Source of the DNA: Actinobacillus porcinus
GTDB taxonomy: Bacteria; Pseudomonadota; Gammaproteobacteria; Enterobacterales; Pasteurellaceae
NCBI RefSeq assembly: GCF_901764995.1
Contig: NZ_CABFKI010000004.1
Span: 1-64,000 of the forward strand
Direction of reading: 5' to 3'
Length of the DNA stretch: 64,000 bases
Shown: one piece after another, positions 25,808-36,534 of the stretch
Position numbering within the stretch: the stretch's first letter is position 1
Layout of the letters: each line of letters begins with the position of its first letter
Translations under genes and position numbers: made by a program
The notes under the pieces: generated by a model
The model's database searches: none
What the model saw: the letters and a program-made list of their open reading frames with translations, nothing else
What the model was told of the DNA's origin: nothing

Positions 25808-26126
25808 TTCGTAATTCGTTGCCCTGCTGCATTTGAAAATGCGTGCCGCCGCAATACGGACAACTTGCCTGCGTCACCGCCAATTCCACCATTCGGCTGC
25901 ACTGCCAACACCAAGCCTGCGCCGGCACATCAATAAAATGCAGTTTACAACCTGCCGCCACCGTCTCTCGGCAAACGACAGCAAAACAAAACTCAAGAGA
26001 AGATTTTTCCACGCAAGATAATGCGCCGATTTCCAACCATAAGTCCGTCACCTGCTTTACATTCTGTTTTTCACATTCTTTCTCAATAATCTTCATCATA
26101 TTCTGACATAACGACATTTCGTGCAT
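25785..26126 (-). CDS. hypA: HypA/HybF-type nickel maturation protein, 113 aa
   Basis: Nickel carrier that works with HypB. The N-terminus MHEMSLCQ supplies the His2 nickel ligand. A zinc finger of two CxxC pairs (CWQCSRMV and CPYCGG, about 74-99) follows. It is placed apart from hypBDE, downstream of thrS on the minus strand with a terminator between, so it must have its own promoter at about 26130-26185. AAGGA precedes the ATG. Confidence 0.94.
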   Translation of the reverse strand: MHEMSLCQNMMKIIEKECEKQNVKQVTDLWLEIGALSCVEKSSLEFCFAVVCRETVAAGCKLHFIDVPAQAWCWQCSRMVELAVTQASCPYCGGTHFQMQQGNELRIKEMAVK

Positions 26127-26185
26127 GGCGATTCCTTATTTAACGCATCAACTTTTTAGTTACAATTTCAGCATTATTTTAATAA

Positions 26186-26213
26186 AAAACACCGCTCTTT
26201 CGAACGGCGTTTT
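26186..26213 (-). terminator. thrS terminator
   Basis: On the minus strand, AAAACGCCGTTC-gaaa-GAGCGGTGTTTT, with one mismatched pair in a 12-bp stem, is followed by T residues. It lies 20 bp beyond the thrS stop and separates it from hypA. Confidence 0.75.
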
Positions 26214-26234
26214 GACTATTTTAACAGTGAAGAA

Positions 26235-28166
26235 CTACTCTTCCCCAAGTAACTTCAACTCACGTCCACGTACTTGTGATTTTAAGATTTCGACAAACTC
26301 TTCTACTTTGTAAGTGCCTAAGTCTGCACCTTTACGGGTACGCACAGAGACTTTGCCTTCAGCAATTTCTTTATCACCACAAACAAGCATATAAGGCACA
26401 CGGCGTAAGGTGTGTTCACGCACTTTAAAGCCGACTTTTTCGTTGCGTAAATCTGCTTTCACACGCAAGCCCGCGTCAGAAAGTTGTTTCACTACTTTTT
26501 GCACGTATTCTGCTTGGCTGTCGGTAATGTTCATTACCACCGCTTGAACCGGTGCTAACCACGCTGGGAAGAAACCTGCGTATTCTTCGGTAATAATCCC
26601 GATGAAACGTTCGATTGAGCCTAAAATCGCACGGTGGATCATCACAGGCGTACGGCGACCATTGTCTTCTGCCACATAAGAGGCATCTAAACGACCCGGT
26701 AAAGCAAAGTCTAATTGCACCGTACCACATTGCCATTCACGATCTAAACAGTCACGTAATGCGAACTCAATTTTTGGACCGTAGAATGCGCCTTCGCCTT
26801 CTTGAATTTCATATTCCAAGCCGTTATTGCGTAATGCGTTTGCAAGCCCTTCTTCGGCACGATCCCACATAGCGTCATCGCCGATACGGTTTTCCGGACG
26901 AGTTGAAAGTTTTACGGCAATGTTTTCAAAACCGAAGGTGCTGTAAATATCGTAAACCATTTTGATACAGCTGGTTACTTCACTTTCAATTTGCTCTTCT
27001 GTACAGAAAATATGCGCATCATCTTGAGTAAAGCCACGCACACGCATTAAACCGTGTAATGAACCCGATGGTTCGTTACGGTGGCAAGAACCGAATTCTG
27101 CCATACGAATTGGTAAATCACGGTAAGATTTTAAGCCTTGATTGAAAATCTGAACGTGACCTGGACAGTTCATTGGTTTAATCGCATACTCACGGTTTTC
27201 TGATTGGGTAGTAAACATTAAATCCGCATAGTTTTGCCAGTGACCAGTACGCTCCCAAAGCACTCTGTCCATCATAAACGGACCTTTTACTTCTTGGTAA
27301 TCGTATTCTTTTAATTTAGTACGCACGAAGGTTTCAAGCTCACGGAAAATCGTCCAACCGTCATTGTGCCAGAACACCATACCCGGTGCTTCTTCTTGCA
27401 TATGGTATAAATCTAATGCTTTACCAATTTTACGGTGGTCACGTTTTGCCGCTTCTTCTAAGCGTTGTAAATAGTCGGCAAGTTGTTTTTTATCTGCCCA
27501 CGCCGTACCGTAAATACGTTGCAACATTTTATTTTTGCTGTCGCCACGCCAGTATGCGCCCGCCACTTTTTGTAATTTGAAGTGATGGCAGAAACGCATA
27601 TTCGGCACGTGCGGACCACGACACATATCAATATATTCTTCGTGATGATAAAGCGCCGGATGATCATCTTTACTGATATTCTCGTCCAAAATCGCCATTT
27701 TGTACGGCTCGCCACGGCTTTCAAACGTATCTCTTGCTTCCTGCCAGCTCACACGTTTTTTCACCACGTCGTAATTGGTTTTTGCCAGCTCTAACATACG
27801 TTTTTCTAACGCATCAATATCTTCTTGGGTTAAAGAGCGGTCTAAATCAATGTCATAATAGAAACCGTTGTCGATTGTTGGACCAATCGCCATTTTCACG
27901 TTCGGGAAAAGTTGTTTGATTGCGTGCCCCAGTAAGTGTGCCGTTGAGTGACGGATAATCTCTAAACCGTCTTCATCTTTTGCAGTAATAATTTCAAGGG
28001 TAGCATCTTCGCTGATAATGTCAGAAGCATCACGGCGTTCGCCGTTTACACGCCCTGCGATTGTTGCTTTCGCAAGACCTGCACCGATACTTTGAGCGAC
28101 TTCCATCACAGAAACGGGGGTGTCGAATTGGCGTTGTGAGCCATCAGGTAAAGTAATAATTGGCAT
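26235..28166 (-). CDS. thrS: Threonyl-tRNA synthetase, 643 aa
   Basis: Charges tRNA-Thr. Domains: TGS (1-62, [15 protein letters not shown]), editing/second additional domain with the HxxxH site ([16 protein letters not shown], about 73-88), class II catalytic core with motif 2 ([30 protein letters not shown], where C and H bind zinc) and motif 3 ([14 protein letters not shown]), and an anticodon-binding domain (about 540-640). Length is standard. It stands alone between two terminator-like structures. Confidence 0.98.
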   Translation of the reverse strand: MPIITLPDGSQRQFDTPVSVMEVAQSIGAGLAKATIAGRVNGERRDASDIISEDATLEIITAKDEDGLEIIRHSTAHLLGHAIKQLFPNVKMAIGPTIDNGFYYDIDLDRSLTQEDIDALEKRMLELAKTNYDVVKKRVSWQEARDTFESRGEPYKMAILDENISKDDHPALYHHEEYIDMCRGPHVPNMRFCHHFKLQKVAGAYWRGDSKNKMLQRIYGTAWADKKQLADYLQRLEEAAKRDHRKIGKALDLYHMQEEAPGMVFWHNDGWTIFRELETFVRTKLKEYDYQEVKGPFMMDRVLWERTGHWQNYADLMFTTQSENREYAIKPMNCPGHVQIFNQGLKSYRDLPIRMAEFGSCHRNEPSGSLHGLMRVRGFTQDDAHIFCTEEQIESEVTSCIKMVYDIYSTFGFENIAVKLSTRPENRIGDDAMWDRAEEGLANALRNNGLEYEIQEGEGAFYGPKIEFALRDCLDREWQCGTVQLDFALPGRLDASYVAEDNGRRTPVMIHRAILGSIERFIGIITEEYAGFFPAWLAPVQAVVMNITDSQAEYVQKVVKQLSDAGLRVKADLRNEKVGFKVREHTLRRVPYMLVCGDKEIAEGKVSVRTRKGADLGTYKVEEFVEILKSQVRGRELKLLGEE

Positions 28167-28332
28167 TGTTAATCCTTATACAGTGGTAACCCATACGAAA
28201 GGTTACTTGTTGGTTTATACGATGATGTAGGGGAATATAGTTCGCCTTATTTCCATTTTGTTATGGAATAGGAACAGGGCGAAAAATATTTCGCCCCTAC
28301 AAATAAATAATCAAAATATATGTGTTAAAAAA

Positions 28333-28382
28333 CACCGCACTTTTGACTAGTTCCTACAATGAACTATCAAAAAGTGCGGTGA
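28333..28382. terminator. Dual-uptake-signal hairpin
   Basis: CACCGCACTTTTGA pairs with TCAAAAAGTGCGGTG, and the stem continues inward with CTAGTTC/GAACTA, giving about 20 bp around a 7-nt loop. It is an inverted uptake-signal pair that can stop transcription in both directions. Confidence 0.65.
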
Positions 28383-28399
28383 ATTCTAGCACAATTTCC

Positions 28400-28562
28400 C
28401 GGTATTATGTAGCGATTGTGCAAACATTAAATATTTTCGTAGGGGCGGGGTTTATCCCCGCCCGAATCTTATTCGAACATCAGGGCTTACGGGTGGGGAT
28501 AAACCCCACCCCTACATAAATTTTCCTAAAATTGACTTTTGTGCAATTGCTACATAATACCG
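28400..28562. repeat. Composite miniature element with terminal inverted repeats
   Basis: Left end CGGTATTATGTAGC then GATTGTGCAAA (28400-28424). Right end is its complement, TTTGTGCAATTGCTACATA then ATAC (28539-28561), with about three mismatches in 23 bp. Inside lies a GGGGCGGGG / CCCCGCCC hairpin and its counterpart GGTGGGG / CCCCACCCCTAC. A 70-bp relative lies at 61329-61398. It encodes nothing, so it looks like a MITE. Confidence 0.65.
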
Positions 28563-28570
28563 TATTACCG

Positions 28571-28642
28571 TAGGGACACACGCAGTGTGTCCGCTAAATA
28601 TCATCAATATAAAATGAAACGGACACACGCAGTGTGTCCCTA
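28571..28642. repeat. GGACACAC hairpin pair
   Basis: Two arms (28571-28592 and 28621-28642), exact reverse complements of each other and each a hairpin with a GCA/TGC triloop. Same family as 5769-5859, with a different AT-rich centre. Confidence 0.8.
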
Positions 28643-28679
28643 CTGATAAATAATTGAAATTTTTTGAATGGGTGTAAAA

Positions 28680-28702
28680 AACGCGGTGAATTTCACCGCG
28701 TT
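28680..28702 (-). terminator. glgP (glycogen operon) terminator
   Basis: AACGCGGTGA-att-TCACCGCGTT, a 10-bp stem with a 3-nt loop, followed on the minus strand by TTTTTACACCC. It lies 16 bp beyond the glgP stop and closes the glycogen operon. Confidence 0.85.
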
Positions 28703-28718
28703 AGATGACAGCTTTAAC

Positions 28719-31181
28719 TTATGCCAGATTTAATGGTTTAATTTTCCAAATTTTCTCTGCATATTCCGCGATGGTACGGTCTGATGAGAAGAAACTCATA
28801 TTCACGATATTTTGCACCGCACTTTCTACCCAAGCGTCTTGGTTGCGATATTTTTCATCTACCGCTTTTTGCGCTTCTACATAGCTGCGGAAATCCGCAA
28901 AGGCTTGGTAGTAGTCGTGGGAACGTAAGCTATTGAGCAAATCTTGATAGCGGTTCGGATCTTTCGGCGAGAAACGTCCTGCACTGATTTGATCAATCAC
29001 CGTGCGAAGTTGTTCATCTTGTTGGTAATAGTTAAACGGATAATAACCTTCGCGGCGTAAGGCTTCCACTTGTTCTACGGTATTACCGAAAATAAAGATG
29101 TTGTCTTCGCCTACGTTTTCTAAGATTTCTACGTTCGCACCGTCTAGCGTACCTAAGGTCAACGCGCCGTTAAGGGCAAATTTCATATTACTTGTCCCTG
29201 AGGCTTCCGTTCCTGCTAAGGAAATTTGCTCAGAAATATCTGCTGCAGGAATGATGATTTGCGCAAGGCTTACGCTGTAGTTCGGGATAAATACCACTTT
29301 CAAGCGACCTTTCAAGCGTTCATCGTGGTTAATAATATGCGCTACGTCATTAATTAAATTAATGGTTTGTTTTGCCGCATAATAAGCCGATGCTGCTTTC
29401 CCGGCTAAGATAAATACGCGTGGTGTCCAGTCTTTTTCAGGGTTCGCAATCATTTCGTTATAACGTGCTACGATGTGTAAGACGTTAAGAATTTGGCGTT
29501 TGTATTCGTGGATACGTTTAACTTGAACGTCAAATAAGGCGTCCGGATTTAATTCAATGCCTAGTTCACGTTTGACATAGTCCGCTAAACGCACTTTGTT
29601 TGCACGTTTAATTTGTGGAATTGCTGCTTTGAATTCAGGTGCTTGAATATGTGCTTTTAATTCTTGTAAACGGCTTAAATCGCGGCGCCATTCTGTGCCG
29701 ATATAACGGTCAAATAAGGCAGATAAATCCGGGTTCGCTACGGCAATCCAACGGCGTGGTGTAATACCGTTTGTGACGTTAGTGAAACGTTCCGGATAAA
29801 TACGGGCAAAATCTGCAAAGGTTGAAGTGACCATTAAGTCTGAGTGAATCGCCGCAACGCCGTTGACTTTATGTGACCCCACCACAGATAACCACCCCAT
29901 ACGCACTTTACGCGCATCGCCTTCTTCAATTAAAGACACACGGCGAATAAAGTGATCATCAGTGGTCACATAAGTGCGGACATATTCTAAGAAGTAATCA
30001 TTGATTTCAAAGATAATTTGTAAATGACGCGGTAAAATTTTCGCCATCATTTCCACCGGCCATGTTTCTAAGGCTTCAGACATTAACGTATGGCAGGTGT
30101 AAGAGAAGATTTGACGGCACATATCCCAAGCGGTTTGCCATTCGTAACCTTCTTGATCCACTAAAATGTGCATTAACTCAGGAATTGCTAAAGCCGGGTG
30201 GGTATCGTTTAAATGAATTGCCACTTTGTCTGCAAGATTTTTTACCGTACCATGTGTGCGTTTATGACGGCGTACGATATCTTGTAACGAAGCAGAAACT
30301 AAGAAATATTCTTGGCGTAAACGTAACTCACGACCGGCTACCGTTGAATCATCAGGGTATAACACACGAGACACGTTTTCCGTTGACGCGCGATTTTCAA
30401 TGGCACTGAAATAATCACCGCGGTTGAAGTCTTGTAGGTTAAACATATCGCCCGCGTGCGCGCTCCATAAACGCAAGGTCGCTGCGGAATCATTGTCATA
30501 ACCCGGGATCATTTGGTCGTAAGCAAGTGCGGTGATTTCTTCGTCATTTTTCCACAGGCATTTTTTGCCTTCAAAATAAATATGACCGCCAAAACGAATG
30601 TTGAAACGTTTTGATGGACGAATAAATTCCCAGCAAGAGCCTTTTTCTAACCAAGCATCCGGTTTTTCCACTTGGCGACCGTCTTCGATATGTTGTTGGA
30701 ACATACCGTATTCATAACGGATACCGTAACCCATAGCCGGAATCCCTAAAGTGGCAATTGAATCCATAAAGCAAGCGGCTAAACGACCTAAACCGCCGTT
30801 ACCTAAACCGGGATCCACTTCTTTTTCTAAAACCTCTTCTAAATCGACATTTAATTCTTTTAAAGCTTCGCTCGCTAATTCGTACACGCCCTCTGCGATT
30901 AAGGCATTCGACAAGGTACGACCCATTAAGAATTCCATTGAAAGATAGTAAACACGGCGTGTTTTTTCATCACGTGATTGACGTGCTGTATTAATCCAGC
31001 CTTCTGTCACTAAATCGCGCACGGCATAAAGTGTCGCGTTTAACCAGTCGCGTTGACTCGCTTCTTGTGGTGAACGACCGATTAAGAAAATTAATTTATA
31101 AATAATAGTTTCTTTGAGTGATGCAGTCGTGTGCTCCGGCGCTCTATAAGGGAACGGCGCATCGATTTTATCAAATGTCAT
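28719..31181 (-). CDS. glgP: Glycogen/maltodextrin phosphorylase, 820 aa
   Basis: Releases glucose-1-phosphate from glycogen. PLP-dependent GT35 family. The pyridoxal lysine is in [27 protein letters not shown] (about 655-680), and the N-terminal [17 protein letters not shown] is typical. Length is standard. Last gene of the operon, 253 bp after glgA, with tandem hairpin repeats between them, so its dose may be set separately. Confidence 0.97.
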   Translation of the reverse strand: MTFDKIDAPFPYRAPEHTTASLKETIIYKLIFLIGRSPQEASQRDWLNATLYAVRDLVTEGWINTARQSRDEKTRRVYYLSMEFLMGRTLSNALIAEGVYELASEALKELNVDLEEVLEKEVDPGLGNGGLGRLAACFMDSIATLGIPAMGYGIRYEYGMFQQHIEDGRQVEKPDAWLEKGSCWEFIRPSKRFNIRFGGHIYFEGKKCLWKNDEEITALAYDQMIPGYDNDSAATLRLWSAHAGDMFNLQDFNRGDYFSAIENRASTENVSRVLYPDDSTVAGRELRLRQEYFLVSASLQDIVRRHKRTHGTVKNLADKVAIHLNDTHPALAIPELMHILVDQEGYEWQTAWDMCRQIFSYTCHTLMSEALETWPVEMMAKILPRHLQIIFEINDYFLEYVRTYVTTDDHFIRRVSLIEEGDARKVRMGWLSVVGSHKVNGVAAIHSDLMVTSTFADFARIYPERFTNVTNGITPRRWIAVANPDLSALFDRYIGTEWRRDLSRLQELKAHIQAPEFKAAIPQIKRANKVRLADYVKRELGIELNPDALFDVQVKRIHEYKRQILNVLHIVARYNEMIANPEKDWTPRVFILAGKAASAYYAAKQTINLINDVAHIINHDERLKGRLKVVFIPNYSVSLAQIIIPAADISEQISLAGTEASGTSNMKFALNGALTLGTLDGANVEILENVGEDNIFIFGNTVEQVEALRREGYYPFNYYQQDEQLRTVIDQISAGRFSPKDPNRYQDLLNSLRSHDYYQAFADFRSYVEAQKAVDEKYRNQDAWVESAVQNIVNMSFFSSDRTIAEYAEKIWKIKPLNLA

Positions 31182-31337
31182 GATATGTTGAACTCCTCGT
31201 TGATTTTAAACGGCGCATTTTTACTCATCCTTAATTTAAAATACGCCAATAGTGGTGATTTTCATCACGAAAATATGAGCGCCTATCCTTAAACGCTAAA
31301 ACTTATCGGTTTGCCACCTTGGTAAACACGAAAACGC

Positions 31338-31451
31338 TTATCTCGATAACAATGTTTTTAATGGTGGGCAGGGATGCCCACCCTACTTATTTCGATAACA
31401 AAGTTTTAATGGTGGGCAGGGATGCCCACCCTACTTATCTCGAGAACAAAG
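31338..31451. repeat. Tandem 48/49-bp hairpin repeat at the glgA 3' end
   Basis: The word TTATCTCGATAACAA begins at 31338, 31387 (TTATTTCGATAACAA) and 31435 (TTATCTCGAGAACAA). Between copies is GGTGGGCA-ggga-TGCCCACCCTAC. The third copy is the stop and last codons of glgA, so the array looks like repeated insertion of one hairpin with duplication of the gene end. Confidence 0.8.
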
Positions 31452-32877
31452 AACGATATAAATCTTGGTAATGTTCCGCAGAAATTCGCCAGCTGAAATC
31501 TTGTGTCATAGCTTGAGTGCGAACTTTTTGCCAAAGTTTTGGTTGTTGCCAAAGGGCGAAGGCATGTTGAATAGAGCCTTGTAAGCCGTGCGGCACGGCA
31601 TCATAGAACACAAAACCGGTGGCGCAATTTTGTTCAATGTTTTCTGCGGTGCTATTCACAACGGTATCCGCTAAACCACCCGTTGAACGAACCAATGGCA
31701 ATGTGCCGTATTTCAACCCGTATAATTGTGTTAAACCACAAGGCTCGAAACGGCTTGGGACTAAGATAACATCGCCGCCTGCAATGATTAAATGAGATAA
31801 GGCTTCATCATACCCAATGCGCACGCCAACATGTTGTGGGTAATAATGGGTTAACTGGCGTAAGCCTTCTTCAAAATGCGGTGCGCCTGAACCCAGTACG
31901 ATTAATTGTCCGCCTTGCGCAACAATGTGCTGTGCGCACTCTAACAATAAATCGACCCCTTTTTGTTCCGTTAAACGTGTCACCATCACAAATAAAAGTG
32001 CGGTCGGATCTTGCGGTAAATTAAAGGCAGCTTGTAATGCAGCTTTGTTTTTCCCTTTGCCTGTGAGGTCTTTTTTGTCATAGTGATTTTCAATATAGCT
32101 ATCACAAGTAGGGTTCCAAATCACATCATCTACACCATTTAAAATACCAAATAGGCGATTTTGTGCTTTTAAGGTGCCCAATAACCCTTGTAAGCCATAA
32201 GCAAACTCTGGGGTGGTAATTTCTTTCGCATAGGTTGGGCTTACTGCGGTGACGGCATCAGAATAATATAGCCCTGCTTTTAAATAGGAAATTTGACCAT
32301 AAAACTCTAAGCCATTGACATTAAACATTGACGTTGGCAAGCCAATTTCAAATAAATGGTGATAAGAGAAAAAGCCGGCATAAGCAAGGTTATGTACGGT
32401 AAACACTGATTTGGCCGGACGCCCCTTGTTTTCCAAATAAGCGGCCGTTAAACCCGCGTGCCAGTCGTGAGCATGCACCACTTCTGCGTGCCACCAAGGA
32501 TCTAAGCCGGTTGCCAATTCTGCCCCTACCCAGCTGAGTAAAGCGAAACGTTTGTAGTTATCGCCGTAATCGTTATACCAAGGATCGTGATACGGATTTC
32601 CCTCGCGGGCATAAAGTTGTGGCGCATCAATTAAATACACGCCAATGCCTTTATATTTGCCATAAAGCAATCGAATGTAGCCGGCAAAGAAGTGATGGAA
32701 TTCATTCACCACTACCGTTTCAGGAATACCACGTAACATGGCCGGATAAGCCGGCACAACAATACGAACATCCATACCAATGTCTTTTTGAGCAAAAGGC
32801 AATGCACCCATTACATCCGCCAATCCACCGGTTTTTAATAACGGATATAACTCCGAACAAACATGTAATACTTTCAT
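31435..32877 (-). CDS. glgA: Glycogen synthase, 480 aa
   Basis: Adds glucose from ADP-glucose to the growing glycogen chain. GT5 family: N-terminal KTGGLADV (15-22, ADP-glucose site), then [10 protein letters not shown], and a C-terminal [30 protein letters not shown] block with the catalytic Glu. Length is normal. The stop codon lies inside a tandem repeat. It follows glgC by 142 bp. Confidence 0.97.
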   Translation of the reverse strand: MKVLHVCSELYPLLKTGGLADVMGALPFAQKDIGMDVRIVVPAYPAMLRGIPETVVVNEFHHFFAGYIRLLYGKYKGIGVYLIDAPQLYAREGNPYHDPWYNDYGDNYKRFALLSWVGAELATGLDPWWHAEVVHAHDWHAGLTAAYLENKGRPAKSVFTVHNLAYAGFFSYHHLFEIGLPTSMFNVNGLEFYGQISYLKAGLYYSDAVTAVSPTYAKEITTPEFAYGLQGLLGTLKAQNRLFGILNGVDDVIWNPTCDSYIENHYDKKDLTGKGKNKAALQAAFNLPQDPTALLFVMVTRLTEQKGVDLLLECAQHIVAQGGQLIVLGSGAPHFEEGLRQLTHYYPQHVGVRIGYDEALSHLIIAGGDVILVPSRFEPCGLTQLYGLKYGTLPLVRSTGGLADTVVNSTAENIEQNCATGFVFYDAVPHGLQGSIQHAFALWQQPKLWQKVRTQAMTQDFSWRISAEHYQDLYRSLFSR

Positions 32878-33019
32878 GAAATTTTCCTATAAAAAGAAGA
32901 AATACGGTGGAAATTACTATCAGTAACGTTGATAAACCCCATACAAGCTGTATAGGGTTCCTTTATCAGTGCTAAATATTAAATTTGATAACAAAAACCA
33001 CCGCACTTTAGGCGTTATT

Positions 33020-34330
33020 TTAATCTAAATGTGCTTCAGATTCGACCGTTTCGCCATTTAATTTTTTAATCATAGCTTCGGTTACTAACACCACTTTGCC
33101 CGTGCTGCTGACACGGAAACGTCTGCGGTCTTCGTTAATATCCACACCGATTTGCATTCCGTCAGGAATAACAACGTGGCGATCAATAATACAGTTTCTT
33201 AACACACAGTTTTTACCTACGGTCACTTGTGGTAAGACAACGGAATAATCTACCGAAGATCCTTCATTGACTTTTACACGATCAAATAATACGGAATTGC
33301 TGATAGACGCATCGGTAATCACACAGCCACCGGAGATAAGCGAGTTATCCACCGGTTTCACATTGGAATTTTTATAAAAGAATTTTGACGGATAGGTTTG
33401 TACCGGGTTACCACGAATCGGCCAACGTTGATCGTAAATATCCAATTGCGGATTTTCTGACACTAAATCGATATTAGATTGCCAGAAACTATCCAATGTC
33501 CCCACATCACGCCAGTAGATTTCCCCTTCGGTGTTGCGTCCCATGCAAGAACGGCTAAATGGATGGGCATAAAGCACCCCTTCTTCAAGGGCTTTTGGCA
33601 TAATGTCTTTACCAAAGTCATGTGATGTGCATGGCGTATTAACTTCACGCTCTAAGACATCATAGAGATAATCTGCATTGAAAATATAAATGCCCATGGA
33701 TGCTAAAGACACTTCAGGTTTGCCTGTCATCGCTGGGGGATCTTTCGGTTTTTCAACGAAGGCTTTTACTTTTAAGTTTTCATCCACAGCCATTACACCA
33801 AAGGCTGAGGCTTCTTCTCGTGGTACTTCAATACAACCCACCGTACATTTTGCCCCACTTGAAACGTGGTCTAGCAACATTTGACTATAGTCCTGTTTAT
33901 AAATATGGTCGCCGGCAAGAATAAGCACGTATTTCGGGCGATAATGATCGCGAATAATTGCCATATTTTGATACACCGCATCTGCTGTGCCACGATACCA
34001 TGTAGAATCATCAATTTGTTGACGTGCCGGTAACATATCCACAAATTCACCACGTTCTTGTGGTAAGAATGACCAGCCTGTTTGTAAATGGCGCAACAAT
34101 GAATGAGCCGCATATTGAGTGATCACACCAATTCGATTTAAGCCTGAGTTGATACAGTTCGATAAAGCGAAATCGATAATACGTCTATTCCCCCCAAAAT
34201 ATAAAGCCGGTTTTGCACGCTTATCCGTTAATTCGTGAAGTCGAGAGCCACGACCACCCGCGAGAATAAGTACAAGAGTTTCTTTCACCAACTCAAATTT
34301 GCTTGGTAATTGAGTAATGCGACTATTCAT
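33020..34330 (-). CDS. glgC: Glucose-1-phosphate adenylyltransferase, 436 aa
   Basis: Makes ADP-glucose, the committed step of glycogen synthesis. N-terminal LVLILAGGRGSRLHELTDKRAKPA with the allosteric/substrate GGRG and KRAKPA motifs, FVEKPKDP substrate motif (about 192-199), and a left-handed beta-helix C-terminus (VLPQVTVGKNCVLRNCIID). It starts 17 bp after glgX and carries the regulatory residues expected of the bacterial enzyme. Confidence 0.97.
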   Translation of the reverse strand: MNSRITQLPSKFELVKETLVLILAGGRGSRLHELTDKRAKPALYFGGNRRIIDFALSNCINSGLNRIGVITQYAAHSLLRHLQTGWSFLPQERGEFVDMLPARQQIDDSTWYRGTADAVYQNMAIIRDHYRPKYVLILAGDHIYKQDYSQMLLDHVSSGAKCTVGCIEVPREEASAFGVMAVDENLKVKAFVEKPKDPPAMTGKPEVSLASMGIYIFNADYLYDVLEREVNTPCTSHDFGKDIMPKALEEGVLYAHPFSRSCMGRNTEGEIYWRDVGTLDSFWQSNIDLVSENPQLDIYDQRWPIRGNPVQTYPSKFFYKNSNVKPVDNSLISGGCVITDASISNSVLFDRVKVNEGSSVDYSVVLPQVTVGKNCVLRNCIIDRHVVIPDGMQIGVDINEDRRRFRVSSTGKVVLVTEAMIKKLNGETVESEAHLD

Positions 34331-34347
34331 AGTATGCCTCCATGTGA

Positions 34348-36351
34348 TTAATAAAATAACGCTCCTTGGTGCAAAATACAGAAATTCAGGTTTTCTGTAT
34401 TTAACTGGGCATCTTGTAAAGAAATCTCAGCAGCACTGTAAGCAAGTTTCCAATTGCCTTGCGGCAAAGTAAAATGTTGTGATGCAGCTTTGGCGTTCAG
34501 CACCAACAGCCAATTTTTATCCAATACAATCTGCATTGCTTTCACCTCATGATTGTGCCAATCATCTAAGGACATCATGTTTCCTTGTGGGTTAAGCCAT
34601 TGAACGTTATCGTTGTCCCACCAACGATCTGAACCTAAACTTGGAATCTGTTTGCGTAATCCAATAACGGTTTTCACCGCCTTAAATAAATGTTTATCGA
34701 AATCTGCCCATTTCAGCCAAGTGATTTCGTTATTTTGGCAATAGGCATTATTATTGCCAAATTGACTGTTACCAAACTCATCGCCGGCCAATAACATGGG
34801 CGTACCGTTAGATAACAGCAAGGAAAAAATCAAACCGCAGCGACTGAAAAAGCGTTGTTGTTCTACTTCGAGTATCATCGGTTCAATCCCTTCGATACCG
34901 TGGTTATAGCTGTAGTTTTCATTGCGCCCATCGCGATTTTCTTCGCCATTGGCTTCATTGTGTTTTTGGTTGTAACTCACCAAATCCCTTAAGGTAAAAC
35001 CATCATGTGCAGTAATAAAATTCACCGAACGGTGGGGCAATTTATTGTCATCATTGTCGCCACGGAAAATATCATCAGAACCAGCAAAACGCTGGGCAAA
35101 AGCACCGCACTTTCCGTCTTTCCACAGCCAAAAACGGCACATATCATCGCGGAAACGATCATTCCATTCCGCAAAATCCGTAGGGAAATTTCCCACTTGA
35201 TAACCAAAATCACCAATATCCCAAGGCTCTGCGATCATCTTGCACCGTTGCAAAGACGGCACACGGCGGATGTCTTCAAATAATAACGCTTGTGGGTTAT
35301 AAGCAGGCGTTTCACGTCCTAATGCCGTAGCTAAATCAAAACGGAAGCCATCCACATGACATTCTTCTACCCAATAACGCAAGCAATCCACCACCCAACG
35401 GCGCGTTACATCATTGGCTAAATTCAAGGTGTTTCCACAACCTGTATAATTCACATACTCGCCATTGTCCCATTGCCAATAATAAGTCCGATCATCAATT
35501 CCTCGTTGGCTAAAAGTTGGGAAAGTTTTTTCCGATTCTGCCGAATGGTTAAACACCACGTCTAAAATCACTTCGATACCCGCTTGGTGCAAGGCTTTAA
35601 CCATTGCCTTAAACTCACGCAAAGGCGCGCCACCTTCAGGGTTAGTGGCGTAACGTGGCTCAACGGCAAACATTGCTAACGGGTTGTAGCCCCAATAATT
35701 TTGCAAGCCTTTTTGTTGTAAGTGCGGTTCATCTAAAAAATAATTGACCGGCAACAACTCTACCGCCGTTACGCCCAATTCACGCAAATACGCCAAACTT
35801 TCAGGGTGCGCCAACGCGGCGTAAGTGCCACGAATGGATTCAGGCAAACGTTCATTTAATTGACTGAAACCTTTCACATGTAATTCGTAAAGAATAGTCT
35901 CCGCCCAAGGTGTTTGTAATGGCTTATCATCTTGCCAGTCAAAGGCGTCATCAATAATCACCGCTTTCGGCGCAAAAGCGGCGTTATCTTGTTCATTGTG
36001 TGGCAGAAAAATAGCCCATTTTTCCACCGCACTTAAATCAGGTTTGCCCACCACTGCTTTCGCATAAGGATCTAACATCAGCTTTTGTGGGTTAAGCAAA
36101 CTGTCATCGGATTTAGGATAAAGGCGAAAACCGTATTGCATACCGACTTGCGCTTTTGTGGTCTGTACCGACCAAATATGATCTTGCACAATCATCGGAA
36201 TACGTTGTTCATTTTGCCCCTGTTCATCAAACAAACACAACTCCACCGCAGCCGCTTGCGAAGAATACAGCGCAAACTGAAAGCCCCGTTTTCCTGAAAT
36301 ACGACAAGGCGTGCAGCCTAAAGAAAGTGGGATGGGTTGTTTTGTGATCAT
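34348..36351 (-). CDS. glgX: Glycogen debranching enzyme, 667 aa
   Basis: Hydrolyses alpha-1,6 branches of phosphorylase-trimmed glycogen. CBM48 at about 8-110, then the GH13 barrel with VILDVVFNHS (region I), GFRFDLATALG (catalytic Asp), MIAEPWDIG (catalytic Glu) and FITAHDGFTL (region IV). Length is standard. It is third in the operon, 183 bp after glgB. Confidence 0.96.
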   Translation of the reverse strand: MITKQPIPLSLGCTPCRISGKRGFQFALYSSQAAAVELCLFDEQGQNEQRIPMIVQDHIWSVQTTKAQVGMQYGFRLYPKSDDSLLNPQKLMLDPYAKAVVGKPDLSAVEKWAIFLPHNEQDNAAFAPKAVIIDDAFDWQDDKPLQTPWAETILYELHVKGFSQLNERLPESIRGTYAALAHPESLAYLRELGVTAVELLPVNYFLDEPHLQQKGLQNYWGYNPLAMFAVEPRYATNPEGGAPLREFKAMVKALHQAGIEVILDVVFNHSAESEKTFPTFSQRGIDDRTYYWQWDNGEYVNYTGCGNTLNLANDVTRRWVVDCLRYWVEECHVDGFRFDLATALGRETPAYNPQALLFEDIRRVPSLQRCKMIAEPWDIGDFGYQVGNFPTDFAEWNDRFRDDMCRFWLWKDGKCGAFAQRFAGSDDIFRGDNDDNKLPHRSVNFITAHDGFTLRDLVSYNQKHNEANGEENRDGRNENYSYNHGIEGIEPMILEVEQQRFFSRCGLIFSLLLSNGTPMLLAGDEFGNSQFGNNNAYCQNNEITWLKWADFDKHLFKAVKTVIGLRKQIPSLGSDRWWDNDNVQWLNPQGNMMSLDDWHNHEVKAMQIVLDKNWLLVLNAKAASQHFTLPQGNWKLAYSAAEISLQDAQLNTENLNFCILHQGALFY

Positions 36352-36413
36352 GGTTTTCCTTTTGTTTTTGAGATGACAATGCTATGTGATTATTTCGTCA
36401 TTGTTTGTGATGT

Positions 36414-36509
36414 GCTGAAATACCGTTTGGTGAGCTTGTCGAACCATTAGGTATTTCAGCTGTTGCACAAGACTTACGTTTCGAGACATTCACCAAACGA
36501 TATTTCAGC
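36414..36509. repeat. Inverted repeat in the glgB-glgX gap with two alternative pairings
   Basis: The arm GCTGAAATACCGTTTGGTGA (36414-36433) can pair with 36490-36509 (19 of 20 bp) or, by its first 11 bases, perfectly with GGTATTTCAGC (36450-36460). The two hairpins are mutually exclusive. It lies in the 183-bp gap inside the operon. Confidence 0.7.
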
Positions 36510-36534
36510 TTGTGCAGTCACCTATCACGACATT

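Larger units (their letters stand above)
28167..28718. repeat. Repeat-filled gap between glgP and thrS (552 bp)
   Basis: Holds the thrS promoter and leader near 28170-28230, a GTAGGGG…/GGCGAAAAATATTTCGCC hairpin pair (28234-28303), a dual-uptake-signal hairpin (28333-28382), a composite element with long terminal inverted repeats (28400-28562), a GGACACAC repeat pair (28571-28642) and the glgP terminator (28680-28702). No gene is supported. Confidence 0.8.
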
